Shown one piece after another: positions 42,177-49,275 of a stretch of DNA of 64,000 nt. The notes under the pieces are model-generated. The model had not been told where the DNA came from, searched no databases, and saw only the letters and a list, made by a program, of their open reading frames with translations. The DNA is from Streptomyces sp. 130 (GTDB lineage: Bacteria > Actinomycetota > Actinomycetes > Streptomycetales > Streptomycetaceae), in NCBI RefSeq assembly GCF_007096885.1, contig NZ_VJNO01000023.1, positions 1 through 64,000 on the forward strand, written 5' to 3'. Each line of letters starts with the position of its first letter. The first letter of the stretch is position 1. The position numbers and the translations under genes were made by a program.

Positions 42177-43034
42177 ATGCGCAACCCCGTCGGCGGCCAT
42201 GTCCCCGTGGCCGGCGGCCTCGCCAAGGCCGGCCTGTCCTACGCCCGCGAGATGGGCGCCGAGGCCGTCCAGGTCTTCGTCGCCAACCCGCGCGGCTGGG
42301 CCACCCCGGCCGGGAATCCGACGCAGGACGCCCTGTTCCGCGAGCAGTGCGCCGCCGGGTCCCTGCCGACGTACGTGCACGCCCCGTACCTGATCAACTT
42401 CGGCTCGCACACCCCGGCGACGGTGGAGCGGTCCGTGGAGTCGCTGCGCCACTCGCTGCGGCGGGCGCGGGCGATCGGGGCGCTGGGCGTCGTGGTGCAC
42501 ACGGGGTCGGCGACCGGCGGGCGGCCCCGCGAGGAGGCGCTGGCGCAGGTGCGGACGCACATGCGGCCGCTGCTGGACGAGCTGACGCACGACGACGACC
42601 CGTTCCTGCTGCTGGAGTCCACCGCCGGGCAGGGTTCCTCGCTCTGCTCGCGGACCTGGGACTTCGGTCCGTACTTCGAGGCGCTGGACGCCCACCCGAA
42701 GCTCGGGGTCTGCCTGGACACCTGCCACATCTTCGCGGCGGGGCACGACCTGGCCGGGCCCGGCGGGATGAAGGAGACGCTCGACCTGCTGGTGGAGACG
42801 GTCGGCGAGGGCCGGCTGAAGCTCATCCACGCCAATGACTCCAAGGACGTCTCCGGCGCCCACAAGGACCGGCACGAGAACATCGGCGCGGGCCACATCG
42901 GCGAGGAGCCGTTCCGCGAGCTGTTCGCGCACCCGGCCACCGAGGGCGTGCCGCTGGTCATCGAGACGCCGGGCGGCAAGGAGGGCCACGCGGCGGACGT
43001 GGCCCGGCTCCAGGCGCTGCGCGACGGGGGATGA
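42177..43034 (+). CDS. nfo: Endonuclease IV family apurinic/apyrimidinic nuclease
   Basis: 285-aa TIM-barrel Nfo-type enzyme that cleaves DNA 5' to abasic sites. It begins NPVGGHVPVAGGLAKAGLSYARE, and zinc ligands are spread as in the family: YVHAPYLINFGS, VVVHTGSATG, LLLESTAGQG, GVCLDTCHIFAAGHD, LKLIHANDSKD, DRHENIGAGHIG and PLVIETPGG. It lies 8 bp after the kinase gene, so it is probably in the same transcript. Confidence 0.94.
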   Translation: MRNPVGGHVPVAGGLAKAGLSYAREMGAEAVQVFVANPRGWATPAGNPTQDALFREQCAAGSLPTYVHAPYLINFGSHTPATVERSVESLRHSLRRARAIGALGVVVHTGSATGGRPREEALAQVRTHMRPLLDELTHDDDPFLLLESTAGQGSSLCSRTWDFGPYFEALDAHPKLGVCLDTCHIFAAGHDLAGPGGMKETLDLLVETVGEGRLKLIHANDSKDVSGAHKDRHENIGAGHIGEEPFRELFAHPATEGVPLVIETPGGKEGHAADVARLQALRDGG

Positions 43035-43065
43035 CCCCCCGGGGCCCGTCCGGGGCGCTGCCCGG

Positions 43066-43698
43066 TCAGAGTTCGGGGCCGTCCCCGGGCTCCTCCTGGT
43101 AGGAGTAGCGCTGTTCCCTCCAGGGGTCGCCGATGTTGTGGTAGCCGCGCTCCTCCCAGAAGCCGCGGCGGTCGGCGGTCATGTACTCGATGCCCCGGAC
43201 CCACTTGGGGCCCTTCCACGCGTAGAGGTGGGGGACGACGAGCCGGAGCGGGAAGCCGTGCTCGGCGGTGAGCAGCTCGCCGCCCTTGTGGGTGGCGAAC
43301 AGGGTCCGGTCGGAGAGGAAGTCGTCCAGCCGGAGGTTGGAGCTGAAGCCGTATTCGGCCCACACCATCACGTGCGTGACCTGAGGGGCGGGCGGCGCGA
43401 GGGCGACCACATCGCGGGCGAGCACCCCGCCCCACTCGGCGCCCAGCATGCTGAATTTGGTGACGCAGTGGAGATCGGCGACGACCGACGAGAACGGCAG
43501 TGCCGAGAATTCCTGGTGGTTCCAGCAGTGCTTCTCGGCATCGGCGGTCGCGCCGAAGACGCGGAATTCCCAGCGCTCCGGTTTGAACTTGGGGACGGGC
43601 CCGTAATGGGTCACCGGCCAGCCGCGCTGCAGCCGCTGGCCCGGCGGAAGCTCGGACTGCTCTGACGCGCGGTGTTCCCGGCTTTCCGGCTGACCCAT
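43066..43698 (-). CDS. Sulfite-oxidase-like molybdopterin protein
   Basis: 210-aa protein with the single oxidoreductase molybdopterin-binding domain of YedY/sulfite oxidase relatives. The molybdenum-ligand Cys is in VADLHCVTKFSMLG. HKGGELLTAEHGFPLRLVVPHLYAWKGPKWVRGIEYM is the diagnostic central block. No twin-arginine signal peptide is visible, so this small form appears cytoplasmic. The ATG at 43698 is preferred over an upstream frame that lacks a ribosome site. It converges with nfo. Confidence 0.88.
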   Translation of the reverse strand: MGQPESREHRASEQSELPPGQRLQRGWPVTHYGPVPKFKPERWEFRVFGATADAEKHCWNHQEFSALPFSSVVADLHCVTKFSMLGAEWGGVLARDVVALAPPAPQVTHVMVWAEYGFSSNLRLDDFLSDRTLFATHKGGELLTAEHGFPLRLVVPHLYAWKGPKWVRGIEYMTADRRGFWEERGYHNIGDPWREQRYSYQEEPGDGPEL

Positions 43699-43851
43699 GA
43701 CTCCATGGTGACAGACAGGCGGGGGTGATCGTGACCAGGGCGGAGACGATTCGGGCAAGTCGCACTAAGCCTGTACTTACTGGACGGTCATCTGGTCCGG
43801 TGCGAGGATGCCGCCTACGTGCCCGGTCCACCGTTGGAAGGAGCCTTGGCG

Positions 43852-44331
43852 ATGCAGGGCGACCCCGAGGTCATCGAGTTCCTGAATGAACAGCTGACCG
43901 CCGAATTGACGGCCATCAACCAGTACTTCCTGCACGCGAAGATGCAGGACAACTTCGGCTGGACCAAGCTCGCGAAATACACGCGCGCCGAGTCCTTCGA
44001 CGAGATGAAGCACGCGGAGATCCTGACCGACCGCATTCTCTTCCTCGACGGCCTGCCGAACTACCAGCGGCTGTTCCACGTGCGGGTCGGCCAGACGGTC
44101 ACCGAGATGTTCCAGGCGGACCGGCAGATCGAGGTCGAGGCGATCGACCGCCTCAAGCGCGGGATCGAGCTGATGCGCGCCAAGAGCGACATCACGTCGG
44201 CGAACATCTTCGAGTCGATCCTCGCGGACGAGGAGCACCACATCGACTACCTCGACACCCAGCTCGATCTCGTCGAGAAGCTGGGCGAGCCGCTGTACAT
44301 CGCGCAGCTCATCGAGCAGCCGGAGAGCTGA
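43852..44331 (+). CDS. bfr: Bacterioferritin
   Basis: 159-aa four-helix ferritin that oxidises and stores iron and binds haem between subunits. Diiron ligands are recognisable in the helices ELTAINQYFLHAK, ESFDEMKHAEILTDR and ESILADEEHHIDYL. A Met in the MFQADRQIE region is near the haem site. The ATG at 43852 is fixed by GGAAGGAG 8 nt upstream. It converges with bfd 6 bp away. Confidence 0.95.
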   Translation: MQGDPEVIEFLNEQLTAELTAINQYFLHAKMQDNFGWTKLAKYTRAESFDEMKHAEILTDRILFLDGLPNYQRLFHVRVGQTVTEMFQADRQIEVEAIDRLKRGIELMRAKSDITSANIFESILADEEHHIDYLDTQLDLVEKLGEPLYIAQLIEQPES

Positions 44332-44337
44332 CCGCGC

Positions 44338-44562
44338 TCAGGCGGCCTCGGGAAGCCCTTCCGCGGGCGTCCGCTTCCGGTCCAGGAGCTCGCGGCGGGG
44401 GCAGGCGCCCCGGCCGAGCATCGCCTGGATGGTGCGGACACAGCTGCCGCAGTCCGTGCCCGCCTTGCAGGCGGAGGCGATCTGGCGGGGCGTGCAGGCC
44501 CCGGCCGCCGCATGGTCCTTGACCTGCTGCTCCGTAACGCCGAAGCACGAGCAGACGTACAT
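44338..44562 (-). CDS. bfd: Bacterioferritin-associated ferredoxin
   Basis: 74-aa BFD-like [2Fe-2S] protein that delivers electrons to bacterioferritin for iron release. The cluster cysteines are CxC in MYVCSCFGVTEQQV and CxxC in AGTDCGSCVRTIQAML. The start is ATG 44562, with GGAGG 9 nt upstream; a GTG three codons earlier sits against the ribosome site. An iron box lies about 53 bp upstream. Confidence 0.92.
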   Translation of the reverse strand: MYVCSCFGVTEQQVKDHAAAGACTPRQIASACKAGTDCGSCVRTIQAMLGRGACPRRELLDRKRTPAEGLPEAA

Positions 44563-44614
44563 GCGGTTCACCTCCCGGGCGGGAACGGGTCGTGGACGCC
44601 ACCCCGAAGGTCGG

Positions 44615-44633
44615 TGAGGCTAACCTAACCTTA
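44615..44633. promoter_or_regulatory. Iron box (DmdR/DtxR type) upstream of bfd
   Basis: TGAGGCTAACCTAACCTTA matches 14 of 19 positions of the actinobacterial DtxR/DmdR consensus TTAGGTTAGGCTAACCTAA. Repression of bfd under iron-replete conditions is expected, since BFD is needed to mobilise stored iron. Confidence 0.75.
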
Positions 44634-44670
44634 CCCGCCGCCCGGGGGCGGCAGAAGCCCCGGAACGCCC

Positions 44671-44705
44671 CGTGGGGCACGGATCACATCGATCCGTGCC
44701 CCACG
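44671..44705 (-). terminator. Terminator after the DAHP synthase gene
   Basis: Perfect 15-bp stem (44671-44685 with 44691-44705), 5-nt loop, beginning 27 bases after the aroH-type gene's stop. It also separates it from the divergent iron-box region of bfd. Confidence 0.8.
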
Positions 44706-44732
44706 GTCGTACGGTGCCGCCGGCCCGGAGCC

Positions 44733-46085
44733 TTACTGGTCGCGGTACATCTCGGCGACGAGGAAGGCCAGGTCGAGCGACTGGCTGCGGTTGAGCCGGG
44801 GGTCGCAGGCCGTCTCGTAGCGCTGGTGGAGGTCGTCCACGAAGATCTCGTGGCCGCCGCCGACGCACTCGGTGACGTCGTCGCCGGTCAGCTCGACGTG
44901 GATGCCGCCGGGGTGCGTGCCGAGGCCCTTGTGCACCTCGAAGAAGCCCTTGACCTCGTCCAGGACGTCGTCGAAGCGGCGCGTCTTGTGGCCGGAGGCC
45001 GCCTCGAAGGTGTTGCCGTGCATCGGGTCGGTCACCCAGGCGACGGTGGCACCGGAGGCGGTGACCTTCTCGACCAGCTCCGGCAGCTTGTCGCGGACCT
45101 TGTCGGCGCCCATCCGGACGATGAACGTCAGCCGGCCGGGCTCGCGCTCGGGGTCGAGGCGCTCGATGTAGCCCAGGGCCTCGTCGACGGTGGTCGTCGG
45201 GCCGAGCTTGATCCCGATCGGGTTGCGGACCTTGGAGGCGAACTCGATGTGCGCCCCGTCCATCTGGCGGGTCCGCTCACCGATCCACACCATGTGGCCC
45301 GAGGTGTCGTACAGGTGGCCGGTGCGCGAGTCGGTGCGGGTCAGCGCCGTCTCGTAGTCGAGGAGCAGGGCCTCGTGCGAGGCGTAGAACTCGACGGCCT
45401 TGAATTCGGCGGGGTCGGTGCCGCACGCCTTCATGAAGTTCAGCGCGTTGTCGATCTCGCGGGCCAGGGCCTCGTAGCGCTGGCCGGACGGGGACGACTT
45501 CACGAAGTCCTGGTTCCACGCGTGCACCTGGCGCAGGTCGGCGTAGCCGCCGGTGGTGAAGGCGCGGACCAGGTTCAGCGTGGAGGCGGACGCGTGGTAC
45601 ATCCGCTTCAGGCGCTCCGGGTCGGGGACGCGGTCGGCCTCGGTGAAGGCGAAGCCGTTGACGGAGTCGCCCCGGTAGGTCGGCAGGGTCACGCCGTCGC
45701 GGGTCTCGGTCGGCTTGGAGCGCGGCTTGGAGTACTGGCCGGCGATCCGGCCGACCTTGACGACGGGCACGGAGGCCGCGTACGTGAGGACGGCGCTCAT
45801 CTGGAGCAGCGTCTTCAGCTTGGCGCGGATGTGCTCGGCCGACACGGCGTCGAATGCCTCGGCGCAGTCTCCGCCCTGCAACAGGAACGCCTCGCCCTTG
45901 GCGACGGCTCCCATACGGGCACGCAGCTGGTCGCACTCGCCCGCGAAGACGAGCGGCGGATACGACGCGAGGTCCGCGAGTACATCGCGCAGCGCCTCGG
46001 AGTCGGGGTACTCGGGCTGCTGCGCCGCGGGAAGGTCTCGCCAGGTGTTGCCACCGGCGACGGAGGTATTGGCGTTCACGGTCAC
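44733..46085 (-). CDS. Class II DAHP synthase (3-deoxy-7-phosphoheptulonate synthase)
   Basis: 450-aa plant-type DAHP synthase, first enzyme of the shikimate pathway. Family blocks: PPLVFAGECDQLRARMG, LLQGGDCAEAFDA, GRIAGQYSKPRS, YRGDSVNGF, HVWIGERTRQ-type MVWIGERTRQMDGAH, GIKLGPTTT and VTDPMHGNT. Three in-frame GTG starts are close together (46094, 46085, 46079). 46085 gives MTVNANTS, like homologues, and sits 7 nt after a TAATGT -10 box; 46079 has the best GGAGG spacing. It supplies aromatic precursors, linking it to trpEG nearby. Confidence 0.95.
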   Translation of the reverse strand: MTVNANTSVAGGNTWRDLPAAQQPEYPDSEALRDVLADLASYPPLVFAGECDQLRARMGAVAKGEAFLLQGGDCAEAFDAVSAEHIRAKLKTLLQMSAVLTYAASVPVVKVGRIAGQYSKPRSKPTETRDGVTLPTYRGDSVNGFAFTEADRVPDPERLKRMYHASASTLNLVRAFTTGGYADLRQVHAWNQDFVKSSPSGQRYEALAREIDNALNFMKACGTDPAEFKAVEFYASHEALLLDYETALTRTDSRTGHLYDTSGHMVWIGERTRQMDGAHIEFASKVRNPIGIKLGPTTTVDEALGYIERLDPEREPGRLTFIVRMGADKVRDKLPELVEKVTASGATVAWVTDPMHGNTFEAASGHKTRRFDDVLDEVKGFFEVHKGLGTHPGGIHVELTGDDVTECVGGGHEIFVDDLHQRYETACDPRLNRSQSLDLAFLVAEMYRDQ

Positions 46086-46092
46086 GGCCTCC

Positions 46093-46098
46093 ACATTA
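46093..46098 (-). promoter_or_regulatory. -10 box of the DAHP synthase gene
   Basis: TAATGT on the minus strand, 7 nt before the GTG at 46085. A GGAGG overlaps this short leader, so both leaderless and short-leader initiation are possible. Confidence 0.5.
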
Positions 46099-46226
46099 CG
46101 GGGTCGTGCCCCGTCGGTTTCCCGGTTGCCCAGTCACTGAGACGGACGTCTCGGCACGGTCGGTGCACGGGCTGTCCGGACGGCCTGCTAGCCTCCGGTC
46201 TTTCAGCGTTGAACAACGCTGGACGA

Positions 46227-49028
46227 GTGGACACCGAGGGTGGGGACTTGAAGCGGAATCACCGTAGGGACCTCAAGAAGAGACGGCTGCTGATCGGCGC
46301 CGGCGCCGCCGTGGTCGCGACCGCGACGATCGGCACCCTGGCCATGGCCGCGCAGGACCCGGCCGCCGGGAGCGCCGAGGCCGCCTCGCCGTCCGCCGTG
46401 CTCCAGGCCCAGTTCGCGGACGCGGCCCGTGAGTTCGACGTGCCCCAGAGCGTGCTGATGGCGGTCTCGTACCGGCAGACGCGCTGGGAGAGCCACGACG
46501 GCGAGCCGAGCACGACCGGTGCGTACAACGTCATGGGACTGACCAGCGTGGCGGCCGGGGACGTGGAGCAGCCGGACGACAAGGAACGTCTGGCGCACAT
46601 GAACATGAGCGGCCGGCCGGACATCGAGAAGACCTTCGACGCCGCGAAGGCGCTGCGCGACCTGCCGAAGAAGACGGTCGACACCTCCGACCCCCGGCTG
46701 CACACGCTGGACGAGGCCGCCGAGCTGATCGACACGGACACGGCATCGGTGCGCGACGACACCGAGGACAGCATCCGGGCGGGCGCGGCCCTGCTCGCCG
46801 AGTACCAGCGCGACGCGAAGGGCTCCCTGTCCGACGATCCCGCGCAGTGGTATCCGGCGGTGGCGCGGTTCAGCCAGTCGCCGGACAAGAAGGGGGCCGA
46901 CCTCTTCGCGAAGCGCGTCTTCGACTCGATCCGTACGGGCGAGAGCGCGGTCACCCAGGACGGCCAGCGGGTCTCGCTGCCCGCCGACCCGTCGGTCGAG
47001 CCGGTCAAGCCGGCGAAGGTGCCGCTGGCCGCGTCGTTCGCGAGCACCGCCGCGACCCCGGCCCCGGAGTGCCCGTCCGGACTGAACTGCAACTTCGTGC
47101 CGGCCAAGACGTCGAGCTCGGGCCAGCGCAGCTACACCCCGGCCGCGCGCCCCGACAAGGGCGTCGACATCCGGCAGATCGTGATCCACGACACCGAGGG
47201 CGACTACGCGGGCTCGCTCGCCACGCTCACCAGCCCGAGTGCGGCCGCGAGCGCGCACTACCTGGTCCGCGCCTCGGACGGGCTGGTCACGCAGATGGTC
47301 GAGAACAAGGACCTGGCGTGGCACGCGGGCAACTGGTCGCTCAACATGCACTCGATCGGCGTGGAGCACGAGGGCTACGCGATCAAGGAGGGCAGCTGGT
47401 ACAGCGAGCCGCAGTACGAGTCGACCGCGGCCCTGGTGAAGTTCCTGGCCGGCGAGTACGGCATCCCGGTGGACCGTGAGCACATCATCGGCCACGACGA
47501 GGTGCCCGTCTTCCTGGACGGGAAGTCCAGGGACACCCACTGGGACCCGGGCCCGTTCTGGGACTGGAACCACTTCATGAGCCTGATGGACGCCCCGACG
47601 GGCGCGGGCGGCGCCGGCGGCCCGGTCAAGACGGGCCAGCTGGTGCGCGTGGTACCGCCGTTCACCACGGCCAACCAGCCGACGCTGACGTACGGCGCCA
47701 AGGCGGTCACCAAGCGGCCGGCGAACTTCGGCTACCTGTACACCTCGGCGTCCACCAGCGCGTCCACGCTGACCGACCCCTACTTCTCGGCGCTGTGGAG
47801 CGAGGGCTCCAACTGGGGCAACAAGGTCCGTGCCGGCGGCACCTATGTCGTCGCCGAGGTGAAGGCCGACTGGACGGCGATCTGGTTCGCCGGGAAGAAG
47901 GCGTGGTTCTACAACCCGGGCGGCCAGTACACCGTGCCGCTCGCCGCGGCCCCGCGCGTGGTGAAGGCCAAGGCCGGGGTGACCGTCCGGATCTACGGGC
48001 GGGCCTACCCGGAGACCGCCGCCTATGACGCGGCGGGCCTGGAGGCCCCGACGGACAGCCCGGACTACCTGACGAAGTACACGCTGCCCGCGGGCCAGTC
48101 GTACGCGCTGGCGGGCGCCGAGGTGAAGGGCGACGACTGGTTCGGCTCCGCCCAGACGGACGTCATCGGTGACACCTCCTACCTGCCGATCCGCTACAAC
48201 CACCGGCTGGCGTGGGTCAAGGCGAGCGACGTCCAGACCTCCACGAGCGTGGCCCCGGTCTCCGCGACCGACCGCTACAACATGATCGGCCGCGACAGCG
48301 CCGGCCGCATCTGGCAGTACCAGGGCACCGGCAGCGCCTCCTCCCCGTACTACCGCCGCTACCAGGCGGGCTACGGCTGGGGCAGCTACACGGCGATCAC
48401 CGCGATGACCGCGCTGCGCGCCGACGGTACGGGCGACTTCGTGGCCCGCGACAAGGACGGCGTGCTCTGGTACTACCGGGGCAGCGGCAATCCGGACAAG
48501 CCGTACATGGCCCGGCTCAAGGTCGGCAGCGGCTGGAACCAGTACAGCAGCCTCAACGGCATGCGCGATCTCGACGGTGACGGCAAGGCCGACCTGATCG
48601 CCCGCAACAGCGCCGGCGACATCTATTTCTACAAGGGCACCGGCGAGCCGTCGAAGCCCTTCGAGCCCAAGGCGAAGATCGGCTACGGCTGGCAGATCTA
48701 CGACGCGATCGTCTCCACCGGCGACCTGAACGGCGACGGCAAGGCGGACTTCGTGGCCCGGGACAAGTCGGGGGTGCTGTGGATCTACACCGGCACCGGC
48801 TCGGCCGCCAAGCCGTACGACAAGCGGGTCAAGATCGGTTCGGGCTGGGGCAAGTACAAGCTGCTGCTCGGCCCGAGCGACCTCGACCGCGACGGCCGGG
48901 GCGACCTGGTCGGGGTGGACTCGGCCGGAGACTTCTGGTTCTACCACTCCACCGGTGAGGTGACGGCCCCGTTCGCGACGAAGTCGCAGGTCGGGGACGG
49001 CTGGCAGATCTACGACATCCTGTTCTAG
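46227..49028 (+). CDS. Secreted N-acetylmuramoyl-L-alanine amidase with FG-GAP/VCBS repeats
   Basis: 933-aa exported protein. Signal peptide about 9-45 (RDLKKRRLLIGAGAAVVATA, then small residues). Region 55-260 looks like a lysozyme-like helical domain (LQAQFADAAREFDVPQSVLMAVSYRQTRWE). The PGRP/amidase_2 domain (about 305-460) shows QIVIHDTEGD, WHAGNWSLNMHSIGVEHEGYA and IGHDEVP with DPGPFWDW as likely zinc ligands. SH3-like segments follow, then four or five FG-GAP repeats (685-933, DLDGDGKADLIAR-type calcium loops). It probably trims peptidoglycan outside the cell. Start GTG 46227, or TTG 46248, which has a better GAGGG site. A TAGCCT at 46189 may be the -10. Confidence 0.9.
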   Translation: MDTEGGDLKRNHRRDLKKRRLLIGAGAAVVATATIGTLAMAAQDPAAGSAEAASPSAVLQAQFADAAREFDVPQSVLMAVSYRQTRWESHDGEPSTTGAYNVMGLTSVAAGDVEQPDDKERLAHMNMSGRPDIEKTFDAAKALRDLPKKTVDTSDPRLHTLDEAAELIDTDTASVRDDTEDSIRAGAALLAEYQRDAKGSLSDDPAQWYPAVARFSQSPDKKGADLFAKRVFDSIRTGESAVTQDGQRVSLPADPSVEPVKPAKVPLAASFASTAATPAPECPSGLNCNFVPAKTSSSGQRSYTPAARPDKGVDIRQIVIHDTEGDYAGSLATLTSPSAAASAHYLVRASDGLVTQMVENKDLAWHAGNWSLNMHSIGVEHEGYAIKEGSWYSEPQYESTAALVKFLAGEYGIPVDREHIIGHDEVPVFLDGKSRDTHWDPGPFWDWNHFMSLMDAPTGAGGAGGPVKTGQLVRVVPPFTTANQPTLTYGAKAVTKRPANFGYLYTSASTSASTLTDPYFSALWSEGSNWGNKVRAGGTYVVAEVKADWTAIWFAGKKAWFYNPGGQYTVPLAAAPRVVKAKAGVTVRIYGRAYPETAAYDAAGLEAPTDSPDYLTKYTLPAGQSYALAGAEVKGDDWFGSAQTDVIGDTSYLPIRYNHRLAWVKASDVQTSTSVAPVSATDRYNMIGRDSAGRIWQYQGTGSASSPYYRRYQAGYGWGSYTAITAMTALRADGTGDFVARDKDGVLWYYRGSGNPDKPYMARLKVGSGWNQYSSLNGMRDLDGDGKADLIARNSAGDIYFYKGTGEPSKPFEPKAKIGYGWQIYDAIVSTGDLNGDGKADFVARDKSGVLWIYTGTGSAAKPYDKRVKIGSGWGKYKLLLGPSDLDRDGRGDLVGVDSAGDFWFYHSTGEVTAPFATKSQVGDGWQIYDILF

Positions 49029-49050
49029 CCGACCGGACGTCTCGTGCGCG

Positions 49051-49090
49051 CGGGGCCCTTTCCCATCCGTCCGGGTGGGAAGGGGCCCCG
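49051..49090 (+). terminator. Terminator after the amidase gene
   Basis: 15-bp stem (49051-49065 with 49076-49090) with one G-T pair and a 10-nt loop, 22 bases past the stop. It also isolates the trp promoter that follows. Confidence 0.75.
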
Positions 49091-49108
49091 TCGCCGTCCG
49101 GCGTGGGT

Positions 49109-49121
49109 TAGGGTACGGGGC
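49109..49121 (+). promoter_or_regulatory. -10 box of the trpL-trpEG transcript
   Basis: TAGGGT (49109-49114) then 7 nt and the leader-peptide ATG at 49122. No ribosome site, so the leader peptide is probably read from a leaderless mRNA. Confidence 0.6.
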
Positions 49122-49178
49122 ATGTTCGCGCACTCGACCCGCAACTGGTGGTGGACCGCTCATCCGGCGGCCCGCTGA
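49122..49178 (+). CDS. trpL: trp leader peptide
   Basis: 18-codon reading frame MFAHSTRNWWWTAHPAAR with three consecutive TGG (Trp) codons at 49146-49154, ending in TGA at 49176-49178, ahead of an intrinsic terminator and trpEG. Ribosome stalling at the Trp codons when Trp-tRNA is scarce would let the antiterminator form. Too short to be called by size; identified from codon content and context. Confidence 0.88.
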   Translation: MFAHSTRNWWWTAHPAAR

Positions 49179-49224
49179 TCGCGCGTACACACTGACGCAG
49201 AGGCCGCCCGAGGGGCGGCCTTTT
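49166..49224 (+). promoter_or_regulatory. trp attenuator: antiterminator and terminator
   Basis: Terminator: GGCCGCCC (49202-49209) with GGGCGGCC (49213-49220), 3-nt loop, followed by TTTT (49221-49224). Antiterminator: GGCGGCC (49166-49172), inside the leader-peptide frame 11 nt after the last Trp codon, pairs with GGCCGCC (49202-49208). The two structures share 49202-49208 and exclude each other. Confidence 0.85.
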
Positions 49225-49275
49225 CCGTGTCCACGGGCCGTTCCTCCCAGCTGATTCCCTGGAAGGAACCGACCC

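Noticed and set aside
43037..43055. CCCCGG/CCGGGG hairpin between nfo and the sulfite-oxidase-like gene
   Set aside because: Only 6 bp in a G/C-rich background; too weak to call a terminator.
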